Below are positions 1 through 21,190 of a stretch of 64,000 nucleotides of DNA, piece after piece. This DNA comes from Branchiostoma floridae (taxonomy: Eukaryota > Chordata > Leptocardii > Amphioxiformes > Branchiostomatidae): the NCBI RefSeq assembly GCF_000003815.2, contig NC_049980.1, positions 11,347,816 through 11,411,815 of the forward strand, read 5' to 3'. A model generated the notes under the pieces. The model made no database searches, was not told the origin of the DNA, and saw nothing but the letters and a program-made list of their open reading frames with translations. The position numbers and the translations under genes are program-made. Every line of letters begins with the position of its first letter. Position 1 is the stretch's first letter.

Positions 1-13
1 ATGTCATGTAAAC

Positions 14-566
14 CCGTTTTTTTGGGAGGGGGGCGAAATCGCTAAAGGGGGCGAGGTAGGGGGGCGAGATCACTAGCCGGGGAGGGCGAGATCGCTAGTG
101 ATTTCGCCCCGGGGGGGGGGGGGGGGCGAGATCGCTGTCACACCGGTACAAAACTGGTTTTTCTTATTAGACCGGTCCAGAAAACCCGGACCTGAAAAAA
201 TTCGATGGACCGGGTGTTGGAGTGTGTGAGAGTGAGGGTGTTGGACCTATTAGAAAACGAACAGATTATATGATCAGGCAGTCACGCACACGTTTTGGGG
301 TTTACCGGTCAAGGAAAATACAAGAGCGAAGTAGAGTAGAGTCTATAGTTATTTCAACCATGTTTTACAGTCAGAGGCAGTTAGCCTTGTTGGAGTTTAA
401 AACGCCACTGGGAGTCGAATACTCCACAAAACCGATTACTTTGTTGCGAAATTGTTTTGAGTATTGTTCATTCACAAGTTCTCACACACTGAATCAGGTC
501 CAGGTCCAAACCTAGACCTGACCCTCTGGACCTGAACTGGACCTGAATTTTCTGCGCCGTAACGTA
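14..566 (+). mobile_element. Repeat element copy A with G-rich palindromic head
   Basis: The head (14-130) is a G-rich satellite built on GGGGCGARATCGCTAG. The body starts CGCTGTCACACCGGTAC, contains AACCCGGACCTGAAAAAATT and GGAGTTTAAAACGCCA, and ends in a run of CAGGTCC/GACCTG words and GAACTGGACCTGAATTTTCT. It aligns along its whole length with 4441-5085 in the same orientation, apart from a 24-bp tandem duplication (AGTGTGTGAGAG... near 220). No protein domain is visible. Confidence 0.7.
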
Positions 567-970
567 AAGACAGGTGGATTGAAATGTATGGCTGTGGGCA
601 GAGATTGTATCTGGCAGATTCGCCCATTTTGTCGGTATAGATTCCGATAGGAGTCTGTAAATATAAAGATATTCCATTAAAGGGTACTAACGTATTTTTT
701 AAAGCATACTGCTGTATTTCAAATATATACCAAAAGTCCTGTCTTACATGTTTTATAGTCGGAGCATTTTAACTTCGATTCATGTCAATTGAGACCATGT
801 CATATGGGTTGGTTTCACATTTAGGATTTATAAATGGGAGACCACCCTGACATATTCCCAGCATCCTTACTGGATTCTCTGTCGAAAGAGACTTCCAATC
901 GTGAATTCTACCGACAGAATCGCAGGTGACAAATTCCTACCCTGGCATGTGTATATATATATGTGTCACG

Positions 971-1078
971 ATTCATCCTCTGCTAGCGGCCAATATTGAT
1001 GAAACAGAAATTGTAACAAGAAAAATTCATCCTCTGCTAGCGGCTAATATTGATGAAACAGAAATTGTAACAAGAAAT
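971..1078. repeat. Two 54-bp tandem copies
   Basis: ATTCATCCTCTGCTAGCGGC starts at 971 and again at 1025; the copies differ at about one base. Confidence 0.9.
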
Positions 1079-2974
1079 ATATACACACCATGATGTCCTT
1101 TTACCAAACAACAATTTAATTCTTAGTCGTCTGGCTCGTGCTGGGCAAAGGCGTAGTTCAGCAATAGACGTAGCACATGAGAGTACTACACTTAAGATAA
1201 GACTGTGATATTGGTTTTCTCCACTATTTTAGTACTAGAATGCTGGGAAGGTCGCTTTGCCCCCACCCTCCTTCCCTTAGCCTCCTGATTCCACTAATCC
1301 AGCACGTTCATGCAGCTGCCATTGCTGAGTACACCGCGGTTGTAGGGAATTTTCCGCTTGAAATCTTTCAATGAGCGGGGCAAGGCGTTAACTTTTAATT
1401 CATGAATTTTCCCCGGCCAGATCCTCCTAGCCTGTTGCGTCCGGACATACGATGTACAGTGTACACAGTTCGCGAGAGGGGCCCTATGGGGGATACCGGT
1501 GGTCCTTATTTTGTGCTCTCACTTATCATCCGACCTGTAGTAAAATGCAGAGATTTTCCACCAATCTGTTCCTGTTCTTCCTCACGTGCACCCGTGATGT
1601 TTCCGCCATGTTGCACCTATATGAAGTGCACGTAGTTTCTTCGCATATTCTACACCACTGCGGAGGTAGTCAGCCTCTTTCTAAACGCATCCGGCGCTGA
1701 CAGGGTTTAAAGGCTTACCATACGCAAGCACTCAGAAAGCGGTTTATTACATGGTTGAAGAAAATGCAGACGGTCTAGTAATCTGTGGTGTTCAGGCGTT
1801 TTGGAGTTTTTTTAAAACGTACACAATGTTTTATCATCGTGATTTCAATATCACAATCATTCCCTTCGGTTTTCGGAAATATGATTTTTGTGCTCGATCA
1901 AAATCCGTCGCTGCTACTTTTTGTAACTTAATGACTCACACTCACATGGCGTGTGTGTTCCGTGTGCGTGCGTACGCGTGTGTATACACGTGTGTGTGTG
2001 TTCTGTGTGTGCGTGTATGTGTACACAATGTATCTGTGTGTATATAAGGCTTGTACTTGTTCTTGTTTCCAGACATCAGGAAACAAATCCATTGAGCGGC
2101 AATGCTGAGTGACTGAGGGTGAATTGGCTCACGCCCCCGCACTCCGGCTATATACGTCATTCACTTATTAACTACAAAGTAGCATCGGGACAGTGACGTC
2201 AGAGACGGCCAAAGCGACGGGTTTGATATTAACGAAGAGAAGAAAACAAACTGGGGTCCCAAATGGACGGACCTCATGCAACGTTCCTCTTAATTCCTCT
2301 CGTTACCACAGGCAAGCCTGTATAAAGTGTTGGTCCAATCTGTAGCAGGCTGCACCAGGCAGCACTTTTGCTCATTTCCTGTGGATTCTATTCTCAGTCT
2401 AACGGGTTTTCAGGCCGCTTCTAATGTGGAACATATATAGTTCTGCAGACATTTTTATGAGGCGGACTACGTTTCTCGTGTGCTTAACGCTGGAAATTAT
2501 CCATCCTCTTCTTATACGCCACTGACTGTACATGTGGTTTGGGCACGTGCTGTGCTATCGTGATTTCGTACACGGATTACGTTTGGTGACGTACCTTTTG
2601 TCCTTATGTTCTGGTTACTGGACGACTAAATCTCTAGATAGTTCCTGATTACCGCATGGAAGTCATATAATTCCATTTCTAAATGTTTCCTTCGCCCCAA
2701 ATCCCATTTATGCTTTTGATTCTTTGCATATGACGACATTTGAATTCAGCACAGAATGTTTTAGTTTCTTATCCGTGGTAAAAGATAGCAAAAGCTCTGG
2801 ATCTTGGTGGTAAAAATGATATACTGAGAATTAGAATACTTTCAGTCAAACCACCTGTCAAATCTGGCCAATTTTAGTCTATTAGTCTAACCTGACCAAT
2901 GTGACCACGTTTTGGTGGTCGGTCGATAATTTTTCCCATTGACACTGTTTAAGCAATATGCCAATGCTGGCTAT
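1079..2974. other. No gene recognised; GT-rich microsatellite inside
   Basis: An irregular GTGTGTGCGTG tract occupies about 1945-2045. The rest shows no convincing exon, transposon end or tandem repeat. Confidence 0.5.
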
Positions 2975-2979
2975 TAGGG

Positions 2980-3125
2980 CTAGGTATCGGTACAGCGTAC
3001 CGGTGTGACAGCGATCTCGCCCCCCCCCGCGATCTCGCCCCCCCGGGGGGCGAGATCGCTAGCGTTTTCGCCCCCCTCTGGCGTTTTCGCCCCCCCCCCA
3101 TCCCAGCGTTTTCGCCCCCCCTAGG
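2980..3125 (-). mobile_element. Deletion derivative of the same element, copy C
   Basis: In reverse orientation the left terminus (GGTATCGGTACAG) is joined directly to the right terminus (GTACCGGTGTGACAGCG), with the whole body missing, followed by the G/C-rich satellite (GCGATCTCGCCCCCCCGG and similar). It shows that the satellite travels with this element's 5' end. Confidence 0.65.
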
Positions 3126-3219
3126 AATATCCTTCCCGTTTTCTATAGTGTTCGGTTGAAGCTTAATCCTATTGCTGTGATAATGATTAGCACTGTCTTG
3201 TTACCTACTTTTGTATATA

Positions 3220-3912
3220 TATATATATATACTTTTGTATGTATTTACCTACTTTTTACATAGCCTTAAGATACTTAACTTGCAGCTTGTTACTGCATAT
3301 TAATCGAGCTACCTGGAACAATATATACGTGACACCTTAGTATGTTAAGATGAGATACAGTACCTGTGAAGCCGATCCTACCTGGTTGGGTGCAAGCACA
3401 CTTTGCATTGAAATGAAACAGATACATTTTTGTTGTCATTTTGTGGTGACTTTTATTAACATCACGAACGTATATTAACATATGCATATCAACACACCTG
3501 TTGCTGAGTTGTAACAAAACTGGTAAATATTTGTCAATCAGCACAGAGGTATACACACCTGTCTATGAGTTGAAACAAATTGTGATGTTCAAAACTAACA
3601 GCTAAATACATCCTTATCAACATACATGTACAGGTAAGCACACCTGTTCCTGTGCTGATAATACTAACCGGTGTTCAATACACACCTGTATCCGAATTGA
3701 AACAAAACCAACAGGTAAATACATGCTAATCAACATATAGGTAAACACACCTGTTCCTGTGCTGTTCTGGGCTGTTCATAACTAACAGGTAAATATAGGA
3801 TTATCAATATACAGGTAAACACACCTGTTTCGAGTTGAAAGAAAACTAACAGTTGAATATATGCTAATCACCATAAAGGTATGCGCACCTATTCCTGCAC
3901 CTGTTCAATACA
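3220..3912. repeat. Diverged part of the CACCTGTT/AACAGGTAAA minisatellite
   Basis: Upstream of the regular array, AACAGGTAAATA, ACACACCTGTT and AATCAACATA blocks alternate with irregular spacing from about 3430 on. This is the older, decayed side of the array. A (TA)n tract is at 3218-3231. Confidence 0.7.
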
Positions 3913-4440
3913 AACAGGTAAATACACACTTCTCATTAACAGCTACGCGCACCTGTTCCTCTGCTGTTAGAATACTAACAGGTAAATACACACTTCTCAT
4001 TAACAGCTATGCGCACCTGTTCCTCTGCTGTTAGAATACTAACAGGTAAATACACACTTCTCATTAACAGCTATGCGCACCTGTTCCTCTGCTGTTAGAA
4101 TACTAACAGGTAAATACACACTTCTCATTAACAGCTACGCGCACCTGTTCCTCTGCTGTTAGAATACAAACAGGTAAATACACACTTCTCATTAACAGCT
4201 ATGCGCACCTGTTCCTCTGCTGTTAGAATACTAACAGGTAAATAGACACTTCTCATTAACAGCTATGCGCACCTGTTCCTCTGCTGTTAGAATACGAACA
4301 GGTAAATACACACTTCTCATTAACAGCTATGCGCACCTGTTCCTCTGCTGTTAGAATACTAACAGGTAAATACAGACTTCTCATTAACAGCTATGCGCAC
4401 CTGTTCCTCTGCTGTTAGAATACTAACAGGTAAATACACA
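3913..4440. repeat. 64-bp minisatellite, about 8 copies
   Basis: Units beginning AACAGGTAAATACACACTTC start at 3913, 3977, 4041, 4105, 4169, 4233, 4297, 4361 and 4425 (last one cut). Each unit holds AACAGGTA and CACCTGTT as an inverted pair, and CTGTTAG/CTAACAG as another. Copies are nearly identical. Confidence 0.95.
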
Positions 4441-5085
4441 TGGAAGGGAAGGGGGGGGGGCGAAAACACTAGCGATTTCGCCCCGGGAAGGGGGGGGGGG
4501 CGAAAACACTAGCGATTTCGCCCCGGGAGGGGGGGCGATATCACTAGCGATTTCGCCCCGGGAGGGGGGGCGAAATCACCAGAGGGGGGCGAGATGGGGG
4601 GGCGAAATCCCTAGTGATCCTGCCCCGGGGGGGGCGAAAACACTAGTGATTTTGCCCCCGGGGGGGCGATATCACGGGGGGGCGAGAACGCTGTCACACC
4701 GGTACAAAACCGGTTTTTCGTATTATCCAGAAAAACCGGACCTGAAAAAATTAGGTGAACCGGATGTTGGACCGATTAGAAAATTAACAGATTATTTTAT
4801 CAGGTATTCACACGTTTTGGTGCTTGCAGGTGGAAGAAATAACAAGAGTAGAGTTTATAGTAATTTTTAAAGTCTTACAGCCAATCGTACAGGTGCAGTT
4901 AGCGTTGTAGGATTTTAAAACGCCAGTGTAAGTCTAATACTCCACCAAACAGATTTCTTTGTAGTGAAATGGACCATTGGTATGAGTCATACTGCACCAG
5001 GTCCAGGTTCAGGTTCGGACCTGGACCTGATCCTTTGGACCTGAACCGGACCTGGACCTGAATTTTCTGTACCGGTACCCACCCC
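4441..5085 (+). mobile_element. Repeat element copy B with palindromic G-rich satellite
   Basis: 4448-4690 holds several units of the near-palindrome GGGGCGATATCACTAGCGAT (its other arm ends TTTCGCCCC). The body follows from CGCTGTCACACCGGTAC (4690) to CTGAATTTTCTGTACCGGTAC (about 5078) and matches copy A. The 3' end contains six GACCTG words in both orientations. Confidence 0.75.
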
Positions 5086-7165
5086 TACTGGCTATAGTGA
5101 CAGCCTGTCCACAGGGTGCACGTGGTTTTACTTGTACTTCGTATGTTAAGCCATGTTACGTGTGTGGAGACTACCTACGCTGGCTATATAGAGATTATTG
5201 GCGGGGGATGTTGGTCACCATATAGAGTACATTTGCCCGCGTTTGCGTTATGATTTCCGAGTAGGGAAATGGTACCCTTCCCGCGAACGCACTCTCCTGA
5301 CCAATTAATCATTCATCCTATTTTTGTCGAATTCAACCATAGAAAGTCCTGTTGGAGGCTAATGTGCTATTCCATTGAGAATCACGTCGCTTTCAACCGC
5401 ACCAGGAATAGCACACACTGGCGTCGCCATTTGTTAGACACATTGTTTTGGCACCCAAACTATAACGTTAGCAACACATCCGCCACAGGGACAGAGGAAA
5501 TACATTTCAGAGCCGATGTGCGTAACGGAAGAACACCGCCTTCGTCATCATACAGAATGTCTTCTGGGGGCAGCTATTGACGAAACGTCGCCTTACAAAA
5601 CCTCGCGTTGGTTCCGGGAAGCAGGTCCGTCCCCTTTTATGATCTTGTCAGGAAAGAAATGGTGTCGTGCAGTTCAAGAGAACTGTCTGAGGATCAAACA
5701 AATAACAGATTATAAGCAAACCGGATGTTATGTGTCATTTTATGACTCCCGTCCTTGATAGATTATAAAATTAATACATAAGCCACATAACAACCAGGTT
5801 GAAAGAAAAAAAGGACAAAAAAATGTAGATTTCTCTCGTATTCTTTCATACGGATTGATCAGAAACTCCACCAATATTAAAATAGCTTCAACAAATTCGT
5901 GAAACCAGGTCATTAAAAAATGACCATTCAATGCCAGGGTGTGGCTTGTTATGATGGGTTATGACGTACTACTTAATGTAACTGTTGTTTTGACTTACTT
6001 TGACATTAGCTAAAACTAAAGTTGAACATATACATATATCTGAGTGTGGTGCAGATGTACACATACGATGAGCTACTATGAAATACAACCAATGTTGTCT
6101 ATCATATGAATATTGGCAAATAAAGATTCCCAGTAGACTTGCGTAAAAGTAGAATTCAACCAGCATTATTGTCCTTTCTTCATATTTTCAAAAACGAAAG
6201 GGTTTCTATATCTTTTATCATTCCACCCTCAAATACTCGCACATTGGGCTTCGATTTGTGATGCAAAAATTAGGCCTTGGAAATTTCGTCCTTGGAAACG
6301 CACGTTCGTACAGTCGGCTGACAGAAGCGAAATATTCATAACCGGAAACCACTGCTACGTAACCTACAATTAAGACAGGAAGCAAACGGCGTGAGCTGGG
6401 AATCCCTGTCTCCAGGAAGCGATTAGATATGCATATATTCCTTTCCCGGCATAATAAACCTTAAGGGTCGCAAATCGCCCACCCCCGTCACAACCCTACC
6501 CCCACAACTTACGCCAATGCCCACAGATCTAGAGAGGCTGGTGGAGGAGGCTATCTATCAGGATTGTTATGCAGGCTTTAAGAAGTCTTGATACTTCAAG
6601 GAAAAATGGAGGCATTGTCTGAGACGTATCTCTGAGGGTAGGTCTCGAAGGTCAAGGTCGATTTGAACCTCAAGATGGCTGTCCTTGGTACTATGACAGA
6701 ACTTCCTTTTTTCAAATCTTTTGTCCTGGACTTGCCATGGTTTTAATTTTGTCAGATGTTTTTTTAGAAGTGAAGCAAGTTTTGTCCTCCGAGCTGCTTG
6801 CTCCGGAACTGCACGGGCCTTTTTTTTTCAAAATCTGAATAAAAAATGGAAGAGGAAAACTCACTGAAGCAGCGAGGGATTTTTGCTGTACGTGTAGAAT
6901 CATTATGTGACGCGTATTACATAGCTAAATTTAGCACCCGATAACTGATTTGATGTGAAACGGTAGTAGAAAAATCTAAGATCTGTCATAATGATTCATT
7001 GAGATTTACCCCATTTTTGGAAGGATTGATAACAGATAACTGTCGAAAGATGTCGGAAACCTGACTTTATTTACTTATCCTGGGAAACGCCCCTACTCTG
7101 TTCGATTTTAAAATGTGGTGGGTACTTGAACGTGCTCTAGGTTTGTCTGTCCCCCTGAATCTCCG
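5086..7165. other. No gene recognised
   Basis: Reading frames here are short, lack homology that can be recognised and lack splice-site context. No transposon ends were seen. Confidence 0.5.
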
Positions 7166-7174
7166 GCTTTCCGT

Positions 7175-7250
7175 TAGCCTGGTTACCAAACCCCAGCCCG
7201 ATCTCAAAGCATCAAACTATTTTTGAGGTTGGGGTATGGTACCCAGGCTA
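7175..7250. mobile_element. 76-bp MITE with 9-bp target duplication
   Basis: Ends TAGCCTGGTTACCAAACCCC and TGGGGTATGGTACCCAGGCTA are inverted with few mismatches. The direct repeat GCTTTCCGT flanks both sides (7166-7174 and 7251-7259). Related TAGCCTGG...CCAGGCTA sequences lie at 17114-17156 and near 21640. Confidence 0.8.
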
Positions 7251-7269
7251 GCTTTCCGTCCTATCCGAG

Positions 7270-7420
7270 CGGGCGCCCCTTGCAGAAACTAGGCACTCAC
7301 ATGAGCTGATTGAAAAGAAAATGGTGTAAAACGCCTTTTCCAAGGGTACAAAACTGACGCTGTAGATTCGAACCCAGAACCCTCTGATTTTTAAGGCAAC
7401 AGCCCTAACTCCTTGCCACC
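7270..7420 (-). mobile_element. tRNA-derived SINE, family 2
   Basis: Read on the minus strand, an A-box-like GGTGGCAAGGAGTTAGGG starts at 7420 and a B-box GGGTTCGAATC follows about 45 nt later. The body CCCTTGGAAAAGGCGTTTTA matches the SINE at 50299-50490. Confidence 0.75.
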
Positions 7421-7852
7421 TATACGTAAATATTAAAGAAATAGCATCCGATGTTATGCAATACTCAAGAGACGTGCGGGAATTGATTGAAACTGTAAAT
7501 CATACATTTCGTCCTTCCTAAAGGCGGCATGCAATATTAGATGTGTACAGAAGTACCTGATGTGAGGTCAGCTTTCCGCCGGACTATTTACAGCTCGGAT
7601 AAAAGCACGTATACAAGCACAAGCATGAAGGTGAAAATCACAAGTATGACATTATCGTTCGACACAGGATCGTTCTAATGCATAGATTTCGTGGCGTTGA
7701 GCATTAAAAACGTTTTTAGAAGTCTTGATTTATAGCGCAATGTTCCATTCTGGCGGGCATGTGGTTTTTAACGTCCTCCCACTCAGCTACAGGGTCAGGT
7801 GTGGAGGCGTCAGTCACGACTGTCACGGTGGATTGTTTCTTAACTGTCACCT

Positions 7853-7920
7853 GCGCGCGCGCGCGCGTGTGTGTGTGTGTCTGTGTGTGCGTGTGTGTCT
7901 GTGTGTGTGTGTGTGTGTGG
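7853..7920. repeat. (GC)n/(GT)n microsatellite
   Basis: GCGCGCGCGCGCG is followed by a GTGTGTGT tract, directly upstream of a SINE head. Confidence 0.95.
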
Positions 7921-7937
7921 TGTGTTTGTTGTGGTGT

Positions 7938-8100
7938 TGTCCCTGTAGCTCAACTGGTAGTAACTTCATAGTTAAGCTCCTGGTTCCAATTAGTTGTAAG
8001 GGCTAGCAACCCCTTCTTGTAAAATATACCCTGCACAAGAAAACTTGCTGTCCTTTGTGCCACTAGGCTCTACAAGGTGAAACTTCCAGCTAGCCCTGTG
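7938..8100 (+). mobile_element. tRNA-derived SINE, family 1, internally deleted
   Basis: The head GTAGCTCAACTGGTAGTA (A box) and CTCCTGGTTCCAAT (B box region) matches, inverted, the copy at 56885-57146. It then passes directly to the 3' part GGCTAGCAACCCC and ATATACCCTGC, so the middle (including the tail shared with the 5S SINE) is deleted. Confidence 0.75.
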
Positions 8101-8183
8101 TGTGTAGCTCCGACGTCAACATCCTGATAAAGTATTTTTAAAGAAAAATTGGAAGCATTTTTGAAGAAGCATCTTATTAAGAT

Positions 8184-8230
8184 ACAGTGACACTACTGGC
8201 TTAAGATTATCAATCCAGTAGTGTCACTGT
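8184..8230. repeat. Perfect 16-bp hairpin
   Basis: ACAGTGACACTACTGG (8184-8199) and CCAGTAGTGTCACTGT (8215-8230) are perfect inverted repeats with a 15-nt loop. Flanking ATCTT/AAGAT extends the pairing with a bulge. Confidence 0.9.
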
Positions 8231-8874
8231 AAGATTACTAGGTGTGTACATATAGAATTGCTAAAAGTGATCTGCGATGATGGCAATACCGTGAAAATGT
8301 ATTGGGTGGTAGTTTTAAATTTGGTGTCACCAGCGCCCCCTGTCTATCAATGATCAAACTGCATCTACGGACGGACCTTGCCACCTGCGCTATACTCAAG
8401 GACTAGAAAATTACTTCTTATTGAAGTGGATTTATTCTTATACCTGGTGGATTCCCATAGCCTATATCAATCTGGAAAAGTCATGAGGTGTTTCCTATAC
8501 TATGCGTGGTATTTCCGCAGTGTTTTATGATAGGAGCGTCATACATGTGACATTTGTAATATACATTTTGTAGGTTCGTAAACGAGGTTCTTTGTACACA
8601 ATCCGCACCCCGCCAATTAACGTTAGCATCATTACAAAACACAAATCTGTTTTTAGGCATTCAGTTGTGCTAAAAATATCTAAGCCTAAGGTTATCAACA
8701 ATAATCACCCTCTTGACAACCAACCACTTGACAACTACATGCGCCCTCTTATCACCAATTGGCATTCATTTAATTCAAGTCTTTTCCAAGAAGACTAGTC
8801 CACCAGTGAATTAGATATCACGGGAGCTACGTGCAGTACTTTCTGATCAGCGCCTTTGCCTTCATGAACGTCTG

Positions 8875-9220
8875 ATATACATTTCACCTGTATGATTAGT
8901 GGACTAACCTTATTACGTGTTCCTTCATTCTTTGCGATACTATTGCCCCATGCGACTATAGACCCAACCCAATCTACCATAAGTTTCAAATGGAACAGTC
9001 CAGATACAGAGTGCAACGTTCGAGTTTGAGGTTATTGACCCAAGAAGAGATACATTTCGACTGTATAACAAGTGGACTAACCTTATTACGTTTTCCGTCG
9101 TTCTTTGCAATGCCCATTGCGAATATATTGAACCCAATCTACCACAAGTTTCAAATGGAATAGTCTAGACACAGAGTGCAATGTACGGTTGGAGGTTATT
9201 GACCCAAGAGAAGAGACCTG
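8875..9220. repeat. Two tandem copies of a 172-bp unit
   Basis: GTGGACTAACCTTATTACGT near 8899 and 9071, CAAGTTTCAAATGGAA-type sequence and GGTTATTGACCCAAGA recur 172 bp apart. Copies are about 85-90% alike by eye. Confidence 0.85.
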
Positions 9221-10158
9221 TGAATAATTTTCAGTACCAGCTGGCAGCTCAGAGTCAACGACCTGTGCCTAAATTTGTTGATCGCCAGAGTCCATGAATT
9301 TCAAAGTTGCCCAAGTTGATCATATTTTTTCTATAACAATCAATCATGTTTTACAGGAAGAGAACTATTAATATAACAGAAAGATGAATTGATATTTCTT
9401 CCCAAGGGTTGAATCAACATTTTCCCTGGCCTAATTCTTTGATAATATTTTCAATAGATTGCAAAATGCCTGGTAATTAAACTGGTAACTGTTACGACTA
9501 CATAGATTCTAAATATTACAGCCCAATGAAAAGCTGATGATATTGTGGTGAATATTAATGTTCATGAGCAATGTGGTATATGATATTTATTTGTCCTTCA
9601 TACAAGTTTGCATCTTGTATTGTACAGAAATGTTCAATACATTTATAGGTACTGTACATACAGTGAAGTTCACAGGGATTTAATTTCACAGTAGGGAGAA
9701 AATGGAGTGTTTGCAGTGGTTTTGAATTTGTATTGCCACATAATGTACAGTAATGGACACCCTAGCGGCTTTAAAGACAGCCAGTCAAAAACCAATTACT
9801 ATCAAGTGGGCAAGGGTACTATAGACGGACAGAACTGTTGCTTTTGGCATTGCTGGCATGATCAATTGTCACTGATCTAACAGTATGTACCCTCTGGACA
9901 CATGGATCAATGTTCGCGATTTTCGCGGTGACCACTTCACCACGATTTTAAAACCTCCCTAAACTGTCATACCTGACTTGCCCTGACCTGGGTACTGAAA
10001 GTATATCAAGTAGAGCCAAACGTCCTTCACACTTGACTGTATATTACAGATGCCATACGATGTGCTTGGGACACGAATACATACAGATATACCTTACAAG
10101 GTTACATAAGGTCTTCATCCTGACTACACTCTGTACAACAGTAAGTCCATGATAGTCC
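9221..10158 (-). other. ELP3 3' flank and 3'UTR
   Basis: The sequence downstream of the ELP3 stop codon. Candidate minus-strand polyadenylation hexamers are ATTAAA at 9679-9684 and AATAAA at 9586-9591; which is used cannot be told. A copy of the dispersed TTTTGCAGT-type repeat lies at about 9665-9760. Confidence 0.45.
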
Positions 10159-20168
<10,010 letters not shown>

Positions 20169-21190
20169 TCTTCCTCCACAACAATGCAGGACGAGTGTCC
20201 AATTGAAAGATTATAGTCAACACGTCTGAAATTTTCACCATGCGACAGCCATCTTGCTCATAATAGGGTCAACGACCTCCACAGCAGGTGATGGTACAAG
20301 GACGACATCTTTCAGGTCAGATTAGTACTGCAGCAAAGTACTTGTTGCTAGTCACTGTTTTGTACATTGGTCGTTAACTGTCTGTGGATTGTTATCATTC
20401 TTCTCCGTCTGTGTTTAGGCCTAGAGAAAGGCCTTAGCTTAATTCCCGACCCCACTGGCATGTAAATTTACAAATTCCAAAATCAAAAGTGAGACGACAT
20501 CCCCAGACACACGTTAACGTTACTAATCATCACTAAATCACAAATGGTGACATGTTTCCTTTCAGCTAGCTAGAGGTTCCCAGTAAGCGAAACCTGTTTT
20601 AAAAATCAGTACCTGACGGGCGCCACAATATTGGGACTGAGGCACTCTTGACACCTACACATTTCCATCAACTGAGATGAACAACTTCCGTCCGTTTGCA
20701 GTACCATCGTAGGCTACTAGTCGGCGCTTCTGTACCACCTGTTAAAGTACCGGACATGTGCATGTTCACTACTTCAAATCAAGTCACCTGATTACACCTT
20801 TTTCCGGCCACAAATAACACTAAACCCATACAGTTTGGTTCCATTCTAAAACCTGTATGTGTTTGCTAGCAAGTAAATATTTCTGGGCAAATGTCACTTA
20901 ATTAGAAAATTGCATAATTCATAATGTGTCTTTCGTCTTTGTATTATTGGTCTTGGTATATCTTTTTTCTAAAAACAAAAGAATGTTGCTCATTGTTGAA
21001 TATAATCTTCATCACTATCCCCCCTACACCGATAGTGTAATGAATGTTAGTCAGAACACACCATGTGAAATCTTTCACCAGAAGATTTTATTTCTCAAGA
21101 ATGCCGTCTTCATCAACTGCAATATAATTGCCATCCATTATGACCAATCACAATGCAGATTTATGAAGGCTCTTGCTTTTCTTGTGATGA
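20169..21190. promoter_or_regulatory. Intergenic region between ELP3 start and the MSMB-like gene end
   Basis: About 1 kb separates the ELP3 start codon from the stop codon of the upstream minus-strand gene. It must hold the ELP3 promoter and 5'UTR, and at its high end the 3'UTR of the MSMB-like gene. On the minus strand a polyadenylation hexamer AATAAA lies at 21087-21092, about 100 bp past that stop. No TATA box or other core promoter element could be fixed by eye. Confidence 0.5.
21087..21092 (-). terminator. Polyadenylation signal AATAAA of the MSMB-like gene
   Basis: TTTATT on the plus strand reads AATAAA on the minus strand, about 100 bp after the stop codon at 21191. It is the closest canonical hexamer downstream of this gene. 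Confidence 0.5.

Noticed and set aside
5269-5580. 103-codon frame near the repeat region
   Set aside because: No homology or splice evidence; length is within chance for this base composition.
7370-7420. Possible tRNA gene
   Set aside because: A and B boxes are present but no proper cloverleaf or anticodon stem forms, and the body matches another SINE at 50299.
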